From: Rhizobium sp.
GTDB taxonomy: Bacteria > Pseudomonadota > Alphaproteobacteria > Rhizobiales > Rhizobiaceae
DNA: 64,000 nt
Reading direction: 5' to 3'
NCBI GenBank assembly: GCA_002796995.1
Contig: PEKW01000003.1
Span: forward strand, 124,001 to 188,000
Below, piece by piece: positions 34,099 through 42,868 of this stretch. Numbering within the stretch: the stretch's first letter is position 1; each line of letters opens with the position of its first letter. The notes beneath the pieces are model-generated. The model was given only the letters and a program-made list of their open reading frames with translations, was not told the origin of the DNA and ran no database searches. A program made the translations under genes and the position numbers.

Positions 34099-35265
34099 AT
34101 GGCCAAGGAGCGCATCTATCTCGACTGGAATGCCACCGCCCCCCTGATGGAGGCGGCGCGCTCCGTCATGGTCGATGCGCTCGCTCTGACGGGCAACCCC
34201 AATTCCGTGCACGCAGAGGGTCGCGCGGCGAGGGCGGTCATCGAGACGGCCCGCCGCGAAGTCGCAGCCCTTGTCGGCGCCACGCCGGCGAACGTCGTCT
34301 TCACCGCCGGCGCCACCGAGGCCGCCAACCTGGTGCTGACGCCGTCTTTCCGGATGGGCAAGGCGCCTTTGCCGGTCGGCCGGCTCTATGTTTCGGCCAT
34401 CGAGCATCCGGCCGTGCGCGAGGGCGGGCGATTCGCGCCCGGGCAGATCGGGGAGATTCCCGTCACCCCTGCCGGGTTGACGGATCTCGAGGCGCTGGAA
34501 CGGCTGCTTGCCGCCCATGACGCCTCGACGGGACTGCCGCTGGTGGCGGTGATGGCGGTCAACAACGAGACCGGCATCATCCAGCCGATCCGGGAGGCCG
34601 CTCAGATCGTACACAGGCATGGCGGCCTGCTGCTGGTCGATGCGGTACAGGCGGCCGCGCGGATCCCGCTCGATCTGCAGGAGATCGGTGTCGACTTCCT
34701 CATTCTGTCCGCCCACAAGCTGGGTGGTCCGAAGGGGGCCGGCGCTCTGATCGCCCGTGGCGAAACCCTGATGCCCGCGCCGCTGATCCGCGGCGGCGGC
34801 CAGGAAAAGGGCCATCGGGCCGGAACCGAGAATGTCGCGGCGATTGCCGGCTTCGGCGCGGTTGCGGCCTGGGCACGAGCCGGGCTCGAGGCGAGAAATG
34901 CGGCAATCGGCACCTTGCGCGACCGATTGGAACAAGGCATGCGGAGCGCGGCGCCCGATCTCGTCATTCATGGCGAGGGGATCGCGCGCGTCGCCAATAC
35001 GAGTTTCTTCACCCTGCCGGGTCTGAAGGCGGAAACCGGCCAGATCGCCTTCGATCTGGAGGGGGTTGCGCTTTCTGCGGGGGCCGCCTGTTCGTCCGGC
35101 AAGCTCGGCGCCAGCCATGTGCTGACCGCCATGGGCCAGGACGCCAAGACGGGGGCCTTGCGCATCTCGCTCGGGGCGGCGACGACACGAGACGAGATCG
35201 ACCGCACGGTCGAGATTTTTGCGAAAATCGCGGGGCGCCGGAAAATCTCCGGCGAGGCCGCATGA
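34099..35265 (+). CDS. Cysteine desulfurase (IscS/NifS-like), first gene of the suf operon
   Basis: The 388-residue PLP enzyme converts cysteine to alanine and a protein persulfide. YLDWNATAP is near the start, then GNPNSVHAEGRAAR, the PLP Lys in ILSAHKLGGPKGAGAL, and the catalytic loop SAGAACSSGKLGASHVL. This is a group I (NifS/IscS) type enzyme, distinct from the SufS-type at 39.4 kb, so the operon carries two desulfurases. That pairing is common in Rhizobiales. The ATG at 34099 has no strong ribosome-binding site. The gene is followed by sufB after about 145 bases. Confidence 0.93.
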   Translation: MAKERIYLDWNATAPLMEAARSVMVDALALTGNPNSVHAEGRAARAVIETARREVAALVGATPANVVFTAGATEAANLVLTPSFRMGKAPLPVGRLYVSAIEHPAVREGGRFAPGQIGEIPVTPAGLTDLEALERLLAAHDASTGLPLVAVMAVNNETGIIQPIREAAQIVHRHGGLLLVDAVQAAARIPLDLQEIGVDFLILSAHKLGGPKGAGALIARGETLMPAPLIRGGGQEKGHRAGTENVAAIAGFGAVAAWARAGLEARNAAIGTLRDRLEQGMRSAAPDLVIHGEGIARVANTSFFTLPGLKAETGQIAFDLEGVALSAGAACSSGKLGASHVLTAMGQDAKTGALRISLGAATTRDEIDRTVEIFAKIAGRRKISGEAA

Positions 35266-35409
35266 AAGACCGGGAAAAATTGTCAAAAACCAATTTTCTC
35301 CTTGCCGCGAGGGTGAAAAACACGCCTCTGGCGACTACATAGGGGCGGGTTTCCGCTCAAAACGTTGACAAGCTGCCGGCCTTTGATCCGGCAAGATTGG
35401 AGAACGCGA

Positions 35410-36879
35410 ATGGCTGCTGTGCAGGAAACGATCGATCAGGTTCGCCAGATCGATGTCGACCAGTACAAATACGGTTTCGAGACGATGATCGAAGTCGACA
35501 AGGCTCCCAAGGGCCTGTCGGAAGACATCATCCGCTTCATTTCCGCAAAGAAGAACGAACCGGAATGGATGCTTGCCTGGCGGCTCGACGCCTACAAGCG
35601 TTGGCTCACCATGGAAGAGCCGACCTGGGCGCGCGTCAATTATCCGAAGATCGACTTCAACGACCTCTATTATTATGCTGCGCCGAAGAGCACGACCGGC
35701 CCGACCTCGATCGACGAGGTCGATCCCGAGCTGCTGAAGGTCTACGAAAAGCTCGGCATTCCGCTGCGCGAGCAGGAGATACTGGCAGGCGTGCAGACCT
35801 CCAAGATCGCAGTCGACGCCGTGTTCGATAGCGTCTCGGTCGTCACCACCTTCAAGGAAGAGCTGAAGAAGGCCGGCGTGATCTTCATGTCGATCTCGGA
35901 GGCGATCCGCGAGCATCCCGAGCTGGTGCAGAAATATCTCGGCTCGGTCGTGCCGGTCACCGACAACTACTATGCGACGCTCAATACCGCGGTCTTCACC
36001 GACGGTTCCTTCGTCTTCGTGCCGAAGGGCGTTCGCTGCCCGATGGAACTGTCGACCTATTTCCGCATCAACGAGAAGAACACCGGCCAGTTCGAGCGCA
36101 CGCTGATCATCGCCGAGGAAGGAGCCTATGTCTCCTATCTCGAGGGCTGCACCGCGCCGCAGCGCGACGAGAACCAGTTGCACGCCGCCGTGGTCGAACT
36201 GGTGGCGCTGGACGATGCCGAGATCAAGTATTCCACCGTCCAGAACTGGTATCCGGGCGACAAGGAAGGCAAGGGCGGCATCTACAACTTCGTCACCAAG
36301 CGGGGCGATTGCCGCGGCAAGAATTCCAAGATCTCCTGGACCCAGGTCGAGACCGGTTCGGCGATCACCTGGAAATACCCGTCCTGCATCCTGCGCGGCG
36401 ACGGCTCGCGCGGCGAGTTCTACTCGATCGCCGTGTCGAACGGCCACCAGCAGATCGACAGCGGCACCAAGATGATCCATCTCGGCAAGAACACCTCGAG
36501 CCGCATCATCTCCAAGGGCATTTCCGCCGGCTTCTCCAACAACACCTATCGCGGCCAGGTCTCGGCCCACCGCAAGGCGGAGAATGCCCGCAACTTCACC
36601 CAGTGCGACTCACTCCTGATCGGCGACAAGTGCGGCGCGCATACGGTGCCCTATATCGAGGCGAAGAACTCGACGGCGCAGTTCGAGCACGAGGCGACCA
36701 CCTCGAAGATCTCCGAGGATCAGCTGTTCTACTGCCTGCAGCGCGGCATTCCGCAGGAAGCGGCGATCGCGCTGATCGTCAACGGCTTCGTCCGGGAAGT
36801 CATCCAGGAACTGCCGATGGAATTTGCTGTCGAAGCGCAGAAGCTCATCGGCATCTCGCTCGAGGGGAGCGTGGGGTAA
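35410..36879 (+). CDS. sufB: Fe-S cluster assembly protein SufB
   Basis: The 489-residue scaffold subunit of SufBC2D assembles clusters from SufS sulfur. Characteristic blocks are [18 protein letters not shown], the repeated beta-helix core ([43 protein letters not shown]), and the C-terminal [22 protein letters not shown] Cys in the [13 protein letters not shown] region corresponds to a functional position in the family. I chose the ATG at 35410 over an in-frame start 45 bases earlier because GGAG precedes it and the N-terminus matches. The stop shares a base with the start of the crystallin-J1-like gene (TAATG). Confidence 0.97.
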   Translation: MAAVQETIDQVRQIDVDQYKYGFETMIEVDKAPKGLSEDIIRFISAKKNEPEWMLAWRLDAYKRWLTMEEPTWARVNYPKIDFNDLYYYAAPKSTTGPTSIDEVDPELLKVYEKLGIPLREQEILAGVQTSKIAVDAVFDSVSVVTTFKEELKKAGVIFMSISEAIREHPELVQKYLGSVVPVTDNYYATLNTAVFTDGSFVFVPKGVRCPMELSTYFRINEKNTGQFERTLIIAEEGAYVSYLEGCTAPQRDENQLHAAVVELVALDDAEIKYSTVQNWYPGDKEGKGGIYNFVTKRGDCRGKNSKISWTQVETGSAITWKYPSCILRGDGSRGEFYSIAVSNGHQQIDSGTKMIHLGKNTSSRIISKGISAGFSNNTYRGQVSAHRKAENARNFTQCDSLLIGDKCGAHTVPYIEAKNSTAQFEHEATTSKISEDQLFYCLQRGIPQEAAIALIVNGFVREVIQELPMEFAVEAQKLIGISLEGSVG

Positions 36880-37241
36880 TGGACGCCGCACATACGGTAA
36901 CCCTTTTTCGACCGGTTGGTATGGAAGAACTGGAACTTATAGAGGCCAGCGGGTGGAGAGCTTTTCCGCCTCGCTTGCCGGATCAGCCCATATTCTATCC
37001 GGTTACAAACGAAGGCTATGCGGCCCAGATTGCGCGAGATTGGAACACGAAGACCGGATCGAAGCACGGTTACGTGACCCGGTTCGAAGTAAATGCCGAA
37101 TATGCTGCGAGGTTCGACCGGAAGATCGTCGGCGGACGCGAGCATGAGGAACTTTGGGTGCCGGCGGAAGACCTTCCCGAGTTTAACCGCAACATCAGCG
37201 GGCTGATCGAAGTGACGCAGACCTTCCTGCCGCCAGCGTAG
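36879..37241 (+). CDS. ADP-ribosylation/crystallin J1-like small protein inside the suf operon
   Basis: The 120-residue protein begins in the stop codon of sufB (TAATG), so it should be translationally coupled to it. It contains LFRPVGMEELELIEASGWRAFPPRLPDQP and ends with LIEVTQTF; the middle GYVTRFEVNAEYAARF and VGGREHEELWVPAEDLPEFN stretches are recognisable from rhizobial proteins annotated as ADP-ribosylation/crystallin J1. That name is a database label; I know of no demonstrated function. There is no signal peptide and no Cys in the region I would expect for Fe-S binding. sufC starts about 118 bases downstream. Confidence 0.75.
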   Translation: MDAAHTVTLFRPVGMEELELIEASGWRAFPPRLPDQPIFYPVTNEGYAAQIARDWNTKTGSKHGYVTRFEVNAEYAARFDRKIVGGREHEELWVPAEDLPEFNRNISGLIEVTQTFLPPA

Positions 37242-37257
37242 AGACAACAAGTTGACT

Positions 37258-37276
37258 CCTCGGGACAACCCCGAGG
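37258..37276 (+). repeat. Hairpin between the crystallin-J1-like gene and sufC
   Basis: CCTCGGG (37258-37264) pairs with CCCGAGG (37270-37276) around ACAAC. There is no T-run, so it is more likely a transcript-stabilising or repeat-derived element than a terminator. The CCCCGAGGATGACGG continuation looks like a dispersed rhizobial repeat, which I cannot confirm from one copy. Confidence 0.4.
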
Positions 37277-37358
37277 ATGACGGAATGAAGAGGCGCCGGC
37301 AGGCGCGACAGGAAACGACAGGCGGCCCTTGAACCGCCCGATGGACAGGAACAAAGAC

Positions 37359-38114
37359 ATGCTCGAAATCAGAAACCTCCATGCCCGCATCGCCGAGGAC
37401 GGCACCGAGATCATCCGGGGCCTGAACCTGACCGTGAAAGCCGGTGAAGTGGCGGCCATCATGGGCCCGAACGGCTCGGGCAAGTCGACACTGTCCTACA
37501 TCCTGTCGGGCCGCGAAGACTATGAAGTTACCGAGGGCGACATTCTCTACAATGGCGAGAGCATTCTGGAACTCGACGCCGCCGAGCGCGCCGCCAAGGG
37601 CATCTTCCTTGCCTTCCAGTACCCGGTCGAAATCCCCGGCGTCGCTACCATGCAGTTCCTCAAGGTGGCGATGAACGAGCAGCGCAAGGCCCGCGGCGAA
37701 GCGGAACTGACGACGCCGGACTTCATCCGCCGCGTCAAGGAAGCGGCCGGCGAACTGCAGATCAACATGGACATGCTGAAGCGTCCGCTCAATGTCGGCT
37801 TTTCCGGCGGAGAGAAGAAGCGCGCCGAAATCCTGCAGATGGCGCTGCTGGAACCGAAGCTTTGCGTGCTCGACGAGACCGATTCCGGCCTCGACATCGA
37901 CGCGCTGCGAATCGTCGCCGACGGCGTCAATGCGCTGAAGTCGCCGGATCGCGCCGTGATCGTCATCACCCATTACCAGCGCCTGCTCGACTACATCGTC
38001 CCGGATACCGTCCACGTCCTCTACAAGGGCCAGATCATCAAGACCGGCGACAAGAGCCTGGCGCTCGAACTCGAAGCCAACGGCTATGCCGACATCATCG
38101 GCGAAGCGGCCTGA
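37359..38114 (+). CDS. sufC: Fe-S cluster assembly ATPase SufC
   Basis: The 251-residue ABC-type ATPase drives conformational change in SufBC2D. Walker A is GPNGSGKST, the signature is FSGGEKKRAEILQ, Walker B is LCVLDETDSGLDIDALR and the switch His is in VIVITHYQRLLDYI. I take the ATG at 37359 with AGGA 8 bases upstream; in-frame starts at 37341 and 37329 are possible. The gap of about 120 bases after the crystallin-J1-like gene holds a hairpin. sufD follows after 23 bases. Confidence 0.96.
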   Translation: MLEIRNLHARIAEDGTEIIRGLNLTVKAGEVAAIMGPNGSGKSTLSYILSGREDYEVTEGDILYNGESILELDAAERAAKGIFLAFQYPVEIPGVATMQFLKVAMNEQRKARGEAELTTPDFIRRVKEAAGELQINMDMLKRPLNVGFSGGEKKRAEILQMALLEPKLCVLDETDSGLDIDALRIVADGVNALKSPDRAVIVITHYQRLLDYIVPDTVHVLYKGQIIKTGDKSLALELEANGYADIIGEAA

Positions 38115-38137
38115 GCGGCCGGGAAGGAGTTCCGACG

Positions 38138-39412
38138 ATGACATTGCAAGCTGCCAACCGGCTGACGGTTGCCGAAACCCAGTTGATCGAGGCCTATACC
38201 AGCCAGATCGGCGGGCTGCCCGGCGATGGCGACGTGCTCGTCGCCCGTGACCGCCTGTTCGACGAACTGAAGCGGGCCGGCCTGCCGACCCGCCGCATCG
38301 AGGCTTGGCACTATACCGACCTCAAGGCGCTGATGCGCGGCTTTCCGGCCCTCGATCCCTCCGCAATCGCCACGGCAGTCGAGCCGATCGTTGCTGCCGC
38401 CACCGTGCTGTCCCTGGTGCAGGGCAAGGCCGAGCTTGGCTCGATGCCGGACGGCGTCCAGGCAACCGCCTATCGCGACAGCCTGACCGACGGTTCGGCC
38501 GCCGGCCGGCTTTTCGCCCGTGACGGCGACGACACGATCGGCCGGCTGAACGGCAGCTTCGTGCGCGACGGCATCGAACTTCGCGTCGAAGACGGCGCCA
38601 GCATCGACGCGCCGATCGAATTGCAGAGCGTTCACGCCAGCGGACCCGTACATGTCCGCTATCCCAGCCGCTTCGGCAAGGACAGCCGCGCGGTCGTGAT
38701 CGAGCGCCATCTGTCGAACGGGGCGGGGCCGGCGCTCGTTTCCAGCGTTGCCGATCTCAAGATCGACGACGGCGCGGAGATCACCTGGATCATCCTGCAG
38801 ACGCAGGGCCTGGACGACACGCATCTCGGCCAGATCAAGGTCGAGCTCGGCGCCAATGCCCAGTTCCGCCTGTTCATCGTCAATGCCGGCGGCAAGCTGG
38901 TGCGCCAGGAAGTGCACCTGCGCACGGCGGGCGAAGGCTCGGACTTCAAGCTTCGCGCCGTCAATCTGCTCGGTGGCGAGACCCATACCGACGTGACCAT
39001 GACGCTCGGTCATGACGTGCCGAACACCACGTCGACGGAAATCGTCCGCAGCGTCGTGTTCGACCGCGCCAGGGGTGTGTTCCAGGGCATGATCCGGGTC
39101 GCGCCCGACGCCCAGAAGACCGATGCCCGCATGGCCTGCAACACGCTGCTGATGTCGGACGACGGCGAGTTTTCGGTCAAGCCCGAACTCGAGATCTTCG
39201 CCGACGACGTGCAGTGCGCCCATGGCGCGACGGTCACCGACATCGACCACAACCATCTCTACTACCTGATGGCCCGCGGCATTCCGCAGAAGAAGGCGCG
39301 CGGCCTGCTGATCAACGCCTTCGTGGCGGAGGTGGTCGAGGAACTGGAAGACGAGGCGCTGGTGGAGGCGCTGGAAGGGATCATCACCGACTGGCTGGAC
39401 AATCATGGCTGA
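38138..39412 (+). CDS. sufD: Fe-S cluster assembly protein SufD
   Basis: The 424-residue protein pairs with SufB in the scaffold. It is more divergent than SufB, but family blocks are present: RRIEAWHYTDLKAL near residue 50, then the beta-helix core, and the C-terminal VQCAHGATVTDIDHNHLYYLMARGIPQKKARGLLINAF. The HGAT stretch and the RGIP block are the usual SufD signature. The start at 38138 follows GGAAGGAG. It overlaps sufS by 8 bases, indicating coupled translation. Confidence 0.95.
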   Translation: MTLQAANRLTVAETQLIEAYTSQIGGLPGDGDVLVARDRLFDELKRAGLPTRRIEAWHYTDLKALMRGFPALDPSAIATAVEPIVAAATVLSLVQGKAELGSMPDGVQATAYRDSLTDGSAAGRLFARDGDDTIGRLNGSFVRDGIELRVEDGASIDAPIELQSVHASGPVHVRYPSRFGKDSRAVVIERHLSNGAGPALVSSVADLKIDDGAEITWIILQTQGLDDTHLGQIKVELGANAQFRLFIVNAGGKLVRQEVHLRTAGEGSDFKLRAVNLLGGETHTDVTMTLGHDVPNTTSTEIVRSVVFDRARGVFQGMIRVAPDAQKTDARMACNTLLMSDDGEFSVKPELEIFADDVQCAHGATVTDIDHNHLYYLMARGIPQKKARGLLINAFVAEVVEELEDEALVEALEGIITDWLDNHG

Positions 39413-40649
39413 TCATCTCCCCGCACAGCTCGGTTATGACGTCGCGGCGGTGCGCCGCGACTTCCCGATCCTGTCGCGCGAAGTCTATGGCAAGCCGCTC
39501 GTCTATCTCGACAATGCCGCCTCGGCGCAGAAGCCGCGACAGGTGATCGACGCCATCAGCCACGCCTATTCCAACGAATATGCCAACGTCCATCGCGGCC
39601 TGCACTTCCTGTCGAATGCCGCGACGGATGCCTATGAAGGCGCGCGCGAAAAGGTGCGCCGTTTCCTGAATGCCGGCTCGACTGACGAACTGGTCTTCAC
39701 CAAGTCCTCCACCGAGGCGATCAACACGGTCGCCTATGGCTGGGGCATGAACCATATCGGCGAGGGCGACGAGATCGTCCTGTCGATCATGGAGCATCAT
39801 TCCAACATCGTGCCCTGGCATTTCCTGCGCGAACGCAAGGGAGCGAAGCTCGTCTGGGCGCCCGTCACCGATGACGGCGCCTTCGACCTCGAAGCCTTCG
39901 AGAAATGCCTGACCGAGCGCACCAAGCTTGTCGCCATCACGCATATGTCCAACGCGCTCGGCACGGTCGTGCCGATCAAGGACGTCTGCCGCATCGCCCA
40001 TGCACGCGGCATTCCGGTCATGGTCGACGGGTCCCAGGGCGCGGTCCACATGCCGGTCGATGTCCAGGATCTGGATTGCGACTGGTATGCGATCACCGGC
40101 CACAAGCTCTACGGCCCGTCGGGCATCGGCGTGCTCTATGGTAAGATGGACCGGTTGAAGGCCATGCAGCCCTTCATGGGCGGCGGCGAGATGATCGTCG
40201 AGGTGACCGAAGACACCGTCACCTACAACGACCCGCCGCACCGTTTCGAAGCCGGCACGCCGCCGATCGTCCAGGCGATCGGCCTCGGCTATGCGCTCGA
40301 CTATATCGAGGGCCTCGGCCGCGAGGCGATCGCCGCCCACGAGGAGAGCCTGCGCGCCTATGCCCATGAACGGCTCTCGGCGATCAATTCGCTCCGGATC
40401 ATCGGCAATGCGCCGGGCAAGGGGGCGATCTTCTCGTTCGAGCTCGGCGGCATCCACGCCCATGACGTGTCGATGCTGATCGACCGTCGCGGCGTCGCCG
40501 TGCGCGCCGGTACCCATTGCGCCCAGCCGTTGCTTGCCCGTTTCGGGGTCACCTCGACCTGCCGGGCCTCCTTCGGTCTTTACAACACCCGTGCGGAAGT
40601 CGATGCGCTCGCAGATGCGCTCGACCATGCCCGCACTTTTTTCGCGTAA
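39405..40649 (+). CDS. sufS: Cysteine desulfurase SufS
   Basis: The 414-residue group II PLP enzyme supplies sulfur to SufBCD. Diagnostic residues: YLDNAASAQKPRQVIDAI near the N-terminus, TKSSTEAINTVAYGWG, the PLP Lys in WYAITGHKLYGPSGIG, and the catalytic Cys in GTHCAQPLLARFGV. The N-terminal segment starts within sufD. A sufE-like partner is absent from this window; in many alphaproteobacteria it is encoded elsewhere. The next gene (sufT-like) begins 10 bases after its stop. Confidence 0.96.
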   Translation: MADHLPAQLGYDVAAVRRDFPILSREVYGKPLVYLDNAASAQKPRQVIDAISHAYSNEYANVHRGLHFLSNAATDAYEGAREKVRRFLNAGSTDELVFTKSSTEAINTVAYGWGMNHIGEGDEIVLSIMEHHSNIVPWHFLRERKGAKLVWAPVTDDGAFDLEAFEKCLTERTKLVAITHMSNALGTVVPIKDVCRIAHARGIPVMVDGSQGAVHMPVDVQDLDCDWYAITGHKLYGPSGIGVLYGKMDRLKAMQPFMGGGEMIVEVTEDTVTYNDPPHRFEAGTPPIVQAIGLGYALDYIEGLGREAIAAHEESLRAYAHERLSAINSLRIIGNAPGKGAIFSFELGGIHAHDVSMLIDRRGVAVRAGTHCAQPLLARFGVTSTCRASFGLYNTRAEVDALADALDHARTFFA

Positions 40650-40659
40650 GGAAACGTCG

Positions 40660-41040
40660 ATGAGCGTGAACGAAAGCGAACAGAAGCCGGACGTCCGTGA
40701 AGGGATCGTCCATACCGCCATTCCGGCCGACGAAGTGGCACGCCTCAGCGACGACATCATCGCCGCGCTGAAGACGGTCTACGACCCGGAAATTCCGGCC
40801 GACATCTTCGAACTCGGGCTGATCTACAAGATCGACATCGATGACGACCGGATGGTCAAGATCATGATGACGCTGACGGCGCCCGGCTGCCCGGTGGCCG
40901 GCGAGATGCCGGGCTGGGTCGAAAACGCCGTCAGCGCCGTGGAAGGTGTCTCCGGCGTCGAGGTCGAAATGACCTTCGATCCGCCGTGGACGCCGGACCG
41001 CATGTCGGAAGAAGCCCAGGTCGCCATCGGCTGGTATTGA
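40660..41040 (+). CDS. SufT-like Fe-S assembly protein (DUF59/MIP18 family)
   Basis: The 126-residue protein is a DUF59-family member. LKTVYDPEIPADIFELGLIYKIDI near the middle, the conserved Cys in LTAPGCPVAGEMPGWV and the C-terminal FDPPWTPDRMSEEAQ match SufT. SufT proteins act as auxiliary factors for Fe-S cluster maturation under high demand. I chose the ATG at 40660, ten bases after the sufS stop, because upstream starts would lie inside sufS. The gene before the sufA-like gene is in the usual place for sufT. Confidence 0.92.
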   Translation: MSVNESEQKPDVREGIVHTAIPADEVARLSDDIIAALKTVYDPEIPADIFELGLIYKIDIDDDRMVKIMMTLTAPGCPVAGEMPGWVENAVSAVEGVSGVEVEMTFDPPWTPDRMSEEAQVAIGWY

Positions 41041-41116
41041 TAGAAGGCAAGACGGCCACTACATTTGCATGACTCGAAGCGCCGGGCCTTGAACCCGGTC
41101 GTGACAGGAGAACGAA

Positions 41117-41512
41117 ATGGGCTTTCAGGTGATGACCATGACGGATGCGGCAGCCGCCCGCGTCCGCGCGATCGTCGGCAACTCCGGACCGGACGCCAAG
41201 GGCATCCGCGTCGGGATCAAGAAGGGTGGCTGCGCCGGGATGGAATATACCATCGACCTGGTGACCGAGCCGAATCCCAGGGACGACCTGATCGAACGCG
41301 ACGGCGCGAGCGTCTGGGTCGAGCCCTCGGCCGTGCTTTACCTGCTCGGCACGCAGATGGATTTCGAGACGACCACGCTACGCTCGGGCTTCACCTTCAC
41401 CAATCCCAACCAGACCTCGGCCTGTGGCTGTGGCGAATCGGTCGAGCTGAAGGCCGCCGACCTCGCCGAGCTGGCGCGCCGCAAGCAGGAAGACGCCGCC
41501 GTCGCCGGGTAA
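41117..41512 (+). CDS. sufA: SufA/HesB-family Fe-S carrier
   Basis: The 131-residue A-type carrier accepts and passes on [Fe-S] clusters. The first ligand Cys is in KKGGCAGMEY and the other two in ACGCGESV near residue 112. The TDAAAARVRAIVGN N-terminus and FTNPNQTSACGCG stretch are typical. The C-terminus is slightly extended (AADLAELARRKQED) beyond the CGCG motif. It is the last gene of the suf operon, with a strong terminator after it. The name sufA rests on position; by sequence alone it could equally be called an iscA-like carrier. Confidence 0.92.
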   Translation: MGFQVMTMTDAAAARVRAIVGNSGPDAKGIRVGIKKGGCAGMEYTIDLVTEPNPRDDLIERDGASVWVEPSAVLYLLGTQMDFETTTLRSGFTFTNPNQTSACGCGESVELKAADLAELARRKQEDAAVAG

Positions 41513-41539
41513 CAATCCGCAGGACGACCGTCAGTGAAC

Positions 41540-41572
41540 AAGGCCCGGTTTGTCGACCGGGCCTTTTGTTTT
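41540..41572 (+). terminator. Rho-independent terminator of the suf operon
   Basis: AAGGCCCGGT (41540-41549) pairs with ACCGGGCCTT (41556-41565) with a six-base loop, followed by TTGTTTT. It lies 28 bases after the sufA-like stop codon. Confidence 0.93.
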
Positions 41573-41669
41573 GCTGCGACTAGGCGGATATGCCGCACGA
41601 TTTGCGGCCGGCTGGAACTGCGCATTAAAATATGTTGAATAGTCGCTGCGCGCCGCATATACTGCGGCT

Positions 41670-42119
41670 ATGGACACGATCGACAAGAAAATCACCGCCT
41701 TGCTCGCCGAAGACGCCCGCCGCTCGCTTGCCGATATCGGCGAGGCCGTGGCTCTGTCTCCATCGGCCGTCAATGAACGCATCCGCCGGCTGACCGCCTC
41801 GGGCGCAATCAAGCGCTTCACCGTCGATGCCGATCACGCAGCACTCGGCCTTTCCGTCACCGCCTTCGTCCTGGTCGGGCTCGACTACGACACCGGGGAG
41901 GAGGCCTTCAAGGTTTTCGTTGCGGCCCATCCTTCCGTTGCGGAATGCCATCACGTTACGGGAGGCTGGTCCTACCTGCTCAAGGTGCGCCTGGCCGATC
42001 TCGCCGGCGTCGAGGCGTTCCTCGGAGACCTGAAAGCGCGGCGTTTCCTCGCCCGCAGCGAAACCATGATCGCGCTGTCGACCGCCGTCGAACGCGGCTT
42101 CACCCCGGCGGAGGTCTGA
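41670..42119 (+). CDS. Lrp/AsnC family transcriptional regulator
   Basis: The 149-residue protein has an N-terminal winged helix-turn-helix (DTIDKKITALLAEDARRSLADIGEAVALSPSAVNERIRRL, residues 2-42) and a C-terminal ligand-binding RAM domain (SVAECHHVTGGWSYLLKVR). Lrp/AsnC proteins respond to amino acids. The adjacent LysE-type gene, starting 3 bases after its stop, suggests control of export of an amino acid; this pairing is typical. No palindrome is obvious in the 100 bases upstream, and the suf terminator lies just before it. Confidence 0.92.
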   Translation: MDTIDKKITALLAEDARRSLADIGEAVALSPSAVNERIRRLTASGAIKRFTVDADHAALGLSVTAFVLVGLDYDTGEEAFKVFVAAHPSVAECHHVTGGWSYLLKVRLADLAGVEAFLGDLKARRFLARSETMIALSTAVERGFTPAEV

Positions 42120-42122
42120 AGG

Positions 42123-42749
42123 ATGAGCGTCTTCCTGTTCGGCAAGGGCATCCTGCTCGGGCTCGCCATCGCCGCCCCGCTCGGGCCCATCGGCGCGCTG
42201 TGCATTTCCCGCACGCTGGAGCGCGGGTTCTGGGCCGGCGTCGCCGGCGGTCTCGGCACCGCGCTCGCCGACGGCGCCTATGCGCTGATGGCCGCGGCCG
42301 GCTTTGCCGCCTTCGCCGTTCTGCTCGACACGATCTCTTTGCCGTTGCAACTCTTTGGCGGTGCCTTCCTGCTGTGGCTCGGCTGGAAGAGTTTTCAGCC
42401 GAAACCGCCGGCGACTGCGGCCAGGGTTGGCGCGCGGGACCTTTTGAGCACCACCGGCGCCACCTTCCTGCTGACCATCACCAACCCGGCCACCATCCTC
42501 TCTTTCGCCGCGATCTTCGCCGGGCTGGGCCTGGCATCCGAGGGCGACGGCTGGACGGCTGCGGCCCTCGTCGCCGGCGTCTTTGCCGGATCGATGATCT
42601 GGTGGATCTTTCTCAGCGGCACGGTGGCGCTGCTGCATCATCGCCTGTCGGAAAGCTTTGCCCTCTGGGTGTCGCGCATCTCCGGCGTCGTGCTGATCGG
42701 CTTCGGTCTTGTCGCCATTGCCCTGGGGATTACCGCGCTCGCCTCGTGA
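42123..42749 (+). CDS. LysE family amino acid exporter
   Basis: The 208-residue membrane protein has about six hydrophobic segments. The LysE opening FGKGILLGLAIAAPLGPIGALCISRTLERGFWAGVAGGLGTALAD is clear, with the conserved P-x-G-P motif. LysE proteins export lysine, arginine or related amino acids, keeping pools below toxic levels. It follows the Lrp/AsnC gene by 3 bases, so both are on one transcript; the substrate is not defined by the sequence. The substrate may be a different amino acid, as RhtB-type relatives share this fold. Confidence 0.92.
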   Translation: MSVFLFGKGILLGLAIAAPLGPIGALCISRTLERGFWAGVAGGLGTALADGAYALMAAAGFAAFAVLLDTISLPLQLFGGAFLLWLGWKSFQPKPPATAARVGARDLLSTTGATFLLTITNPATILSFAAIFAGLGLASEGDGWTAAALVAGVFAGSMIWWIFLSGTVALLHHRLSESFALWVSRISGVVLIGFGLVAIALGITALAS

Positions 42750-42868
42750 ACCCTACAGCCGACGGCCCGTCTTCGTCCGTCTCTTGACGATTGACATTGC
42801 GGGGCCGCTCCGACGCGCTTCATAATCGCCGCACGCCCGGGCGGCGGAGGAGCATCAGCGGGGGCGGC

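Noticed and set aside
40534..40659. N-terminal extension of the sufT-like gene
   Set aside because: It would lie inside sufS in another frame. The ATG at 40660 has normal spacing and the expected protein start.
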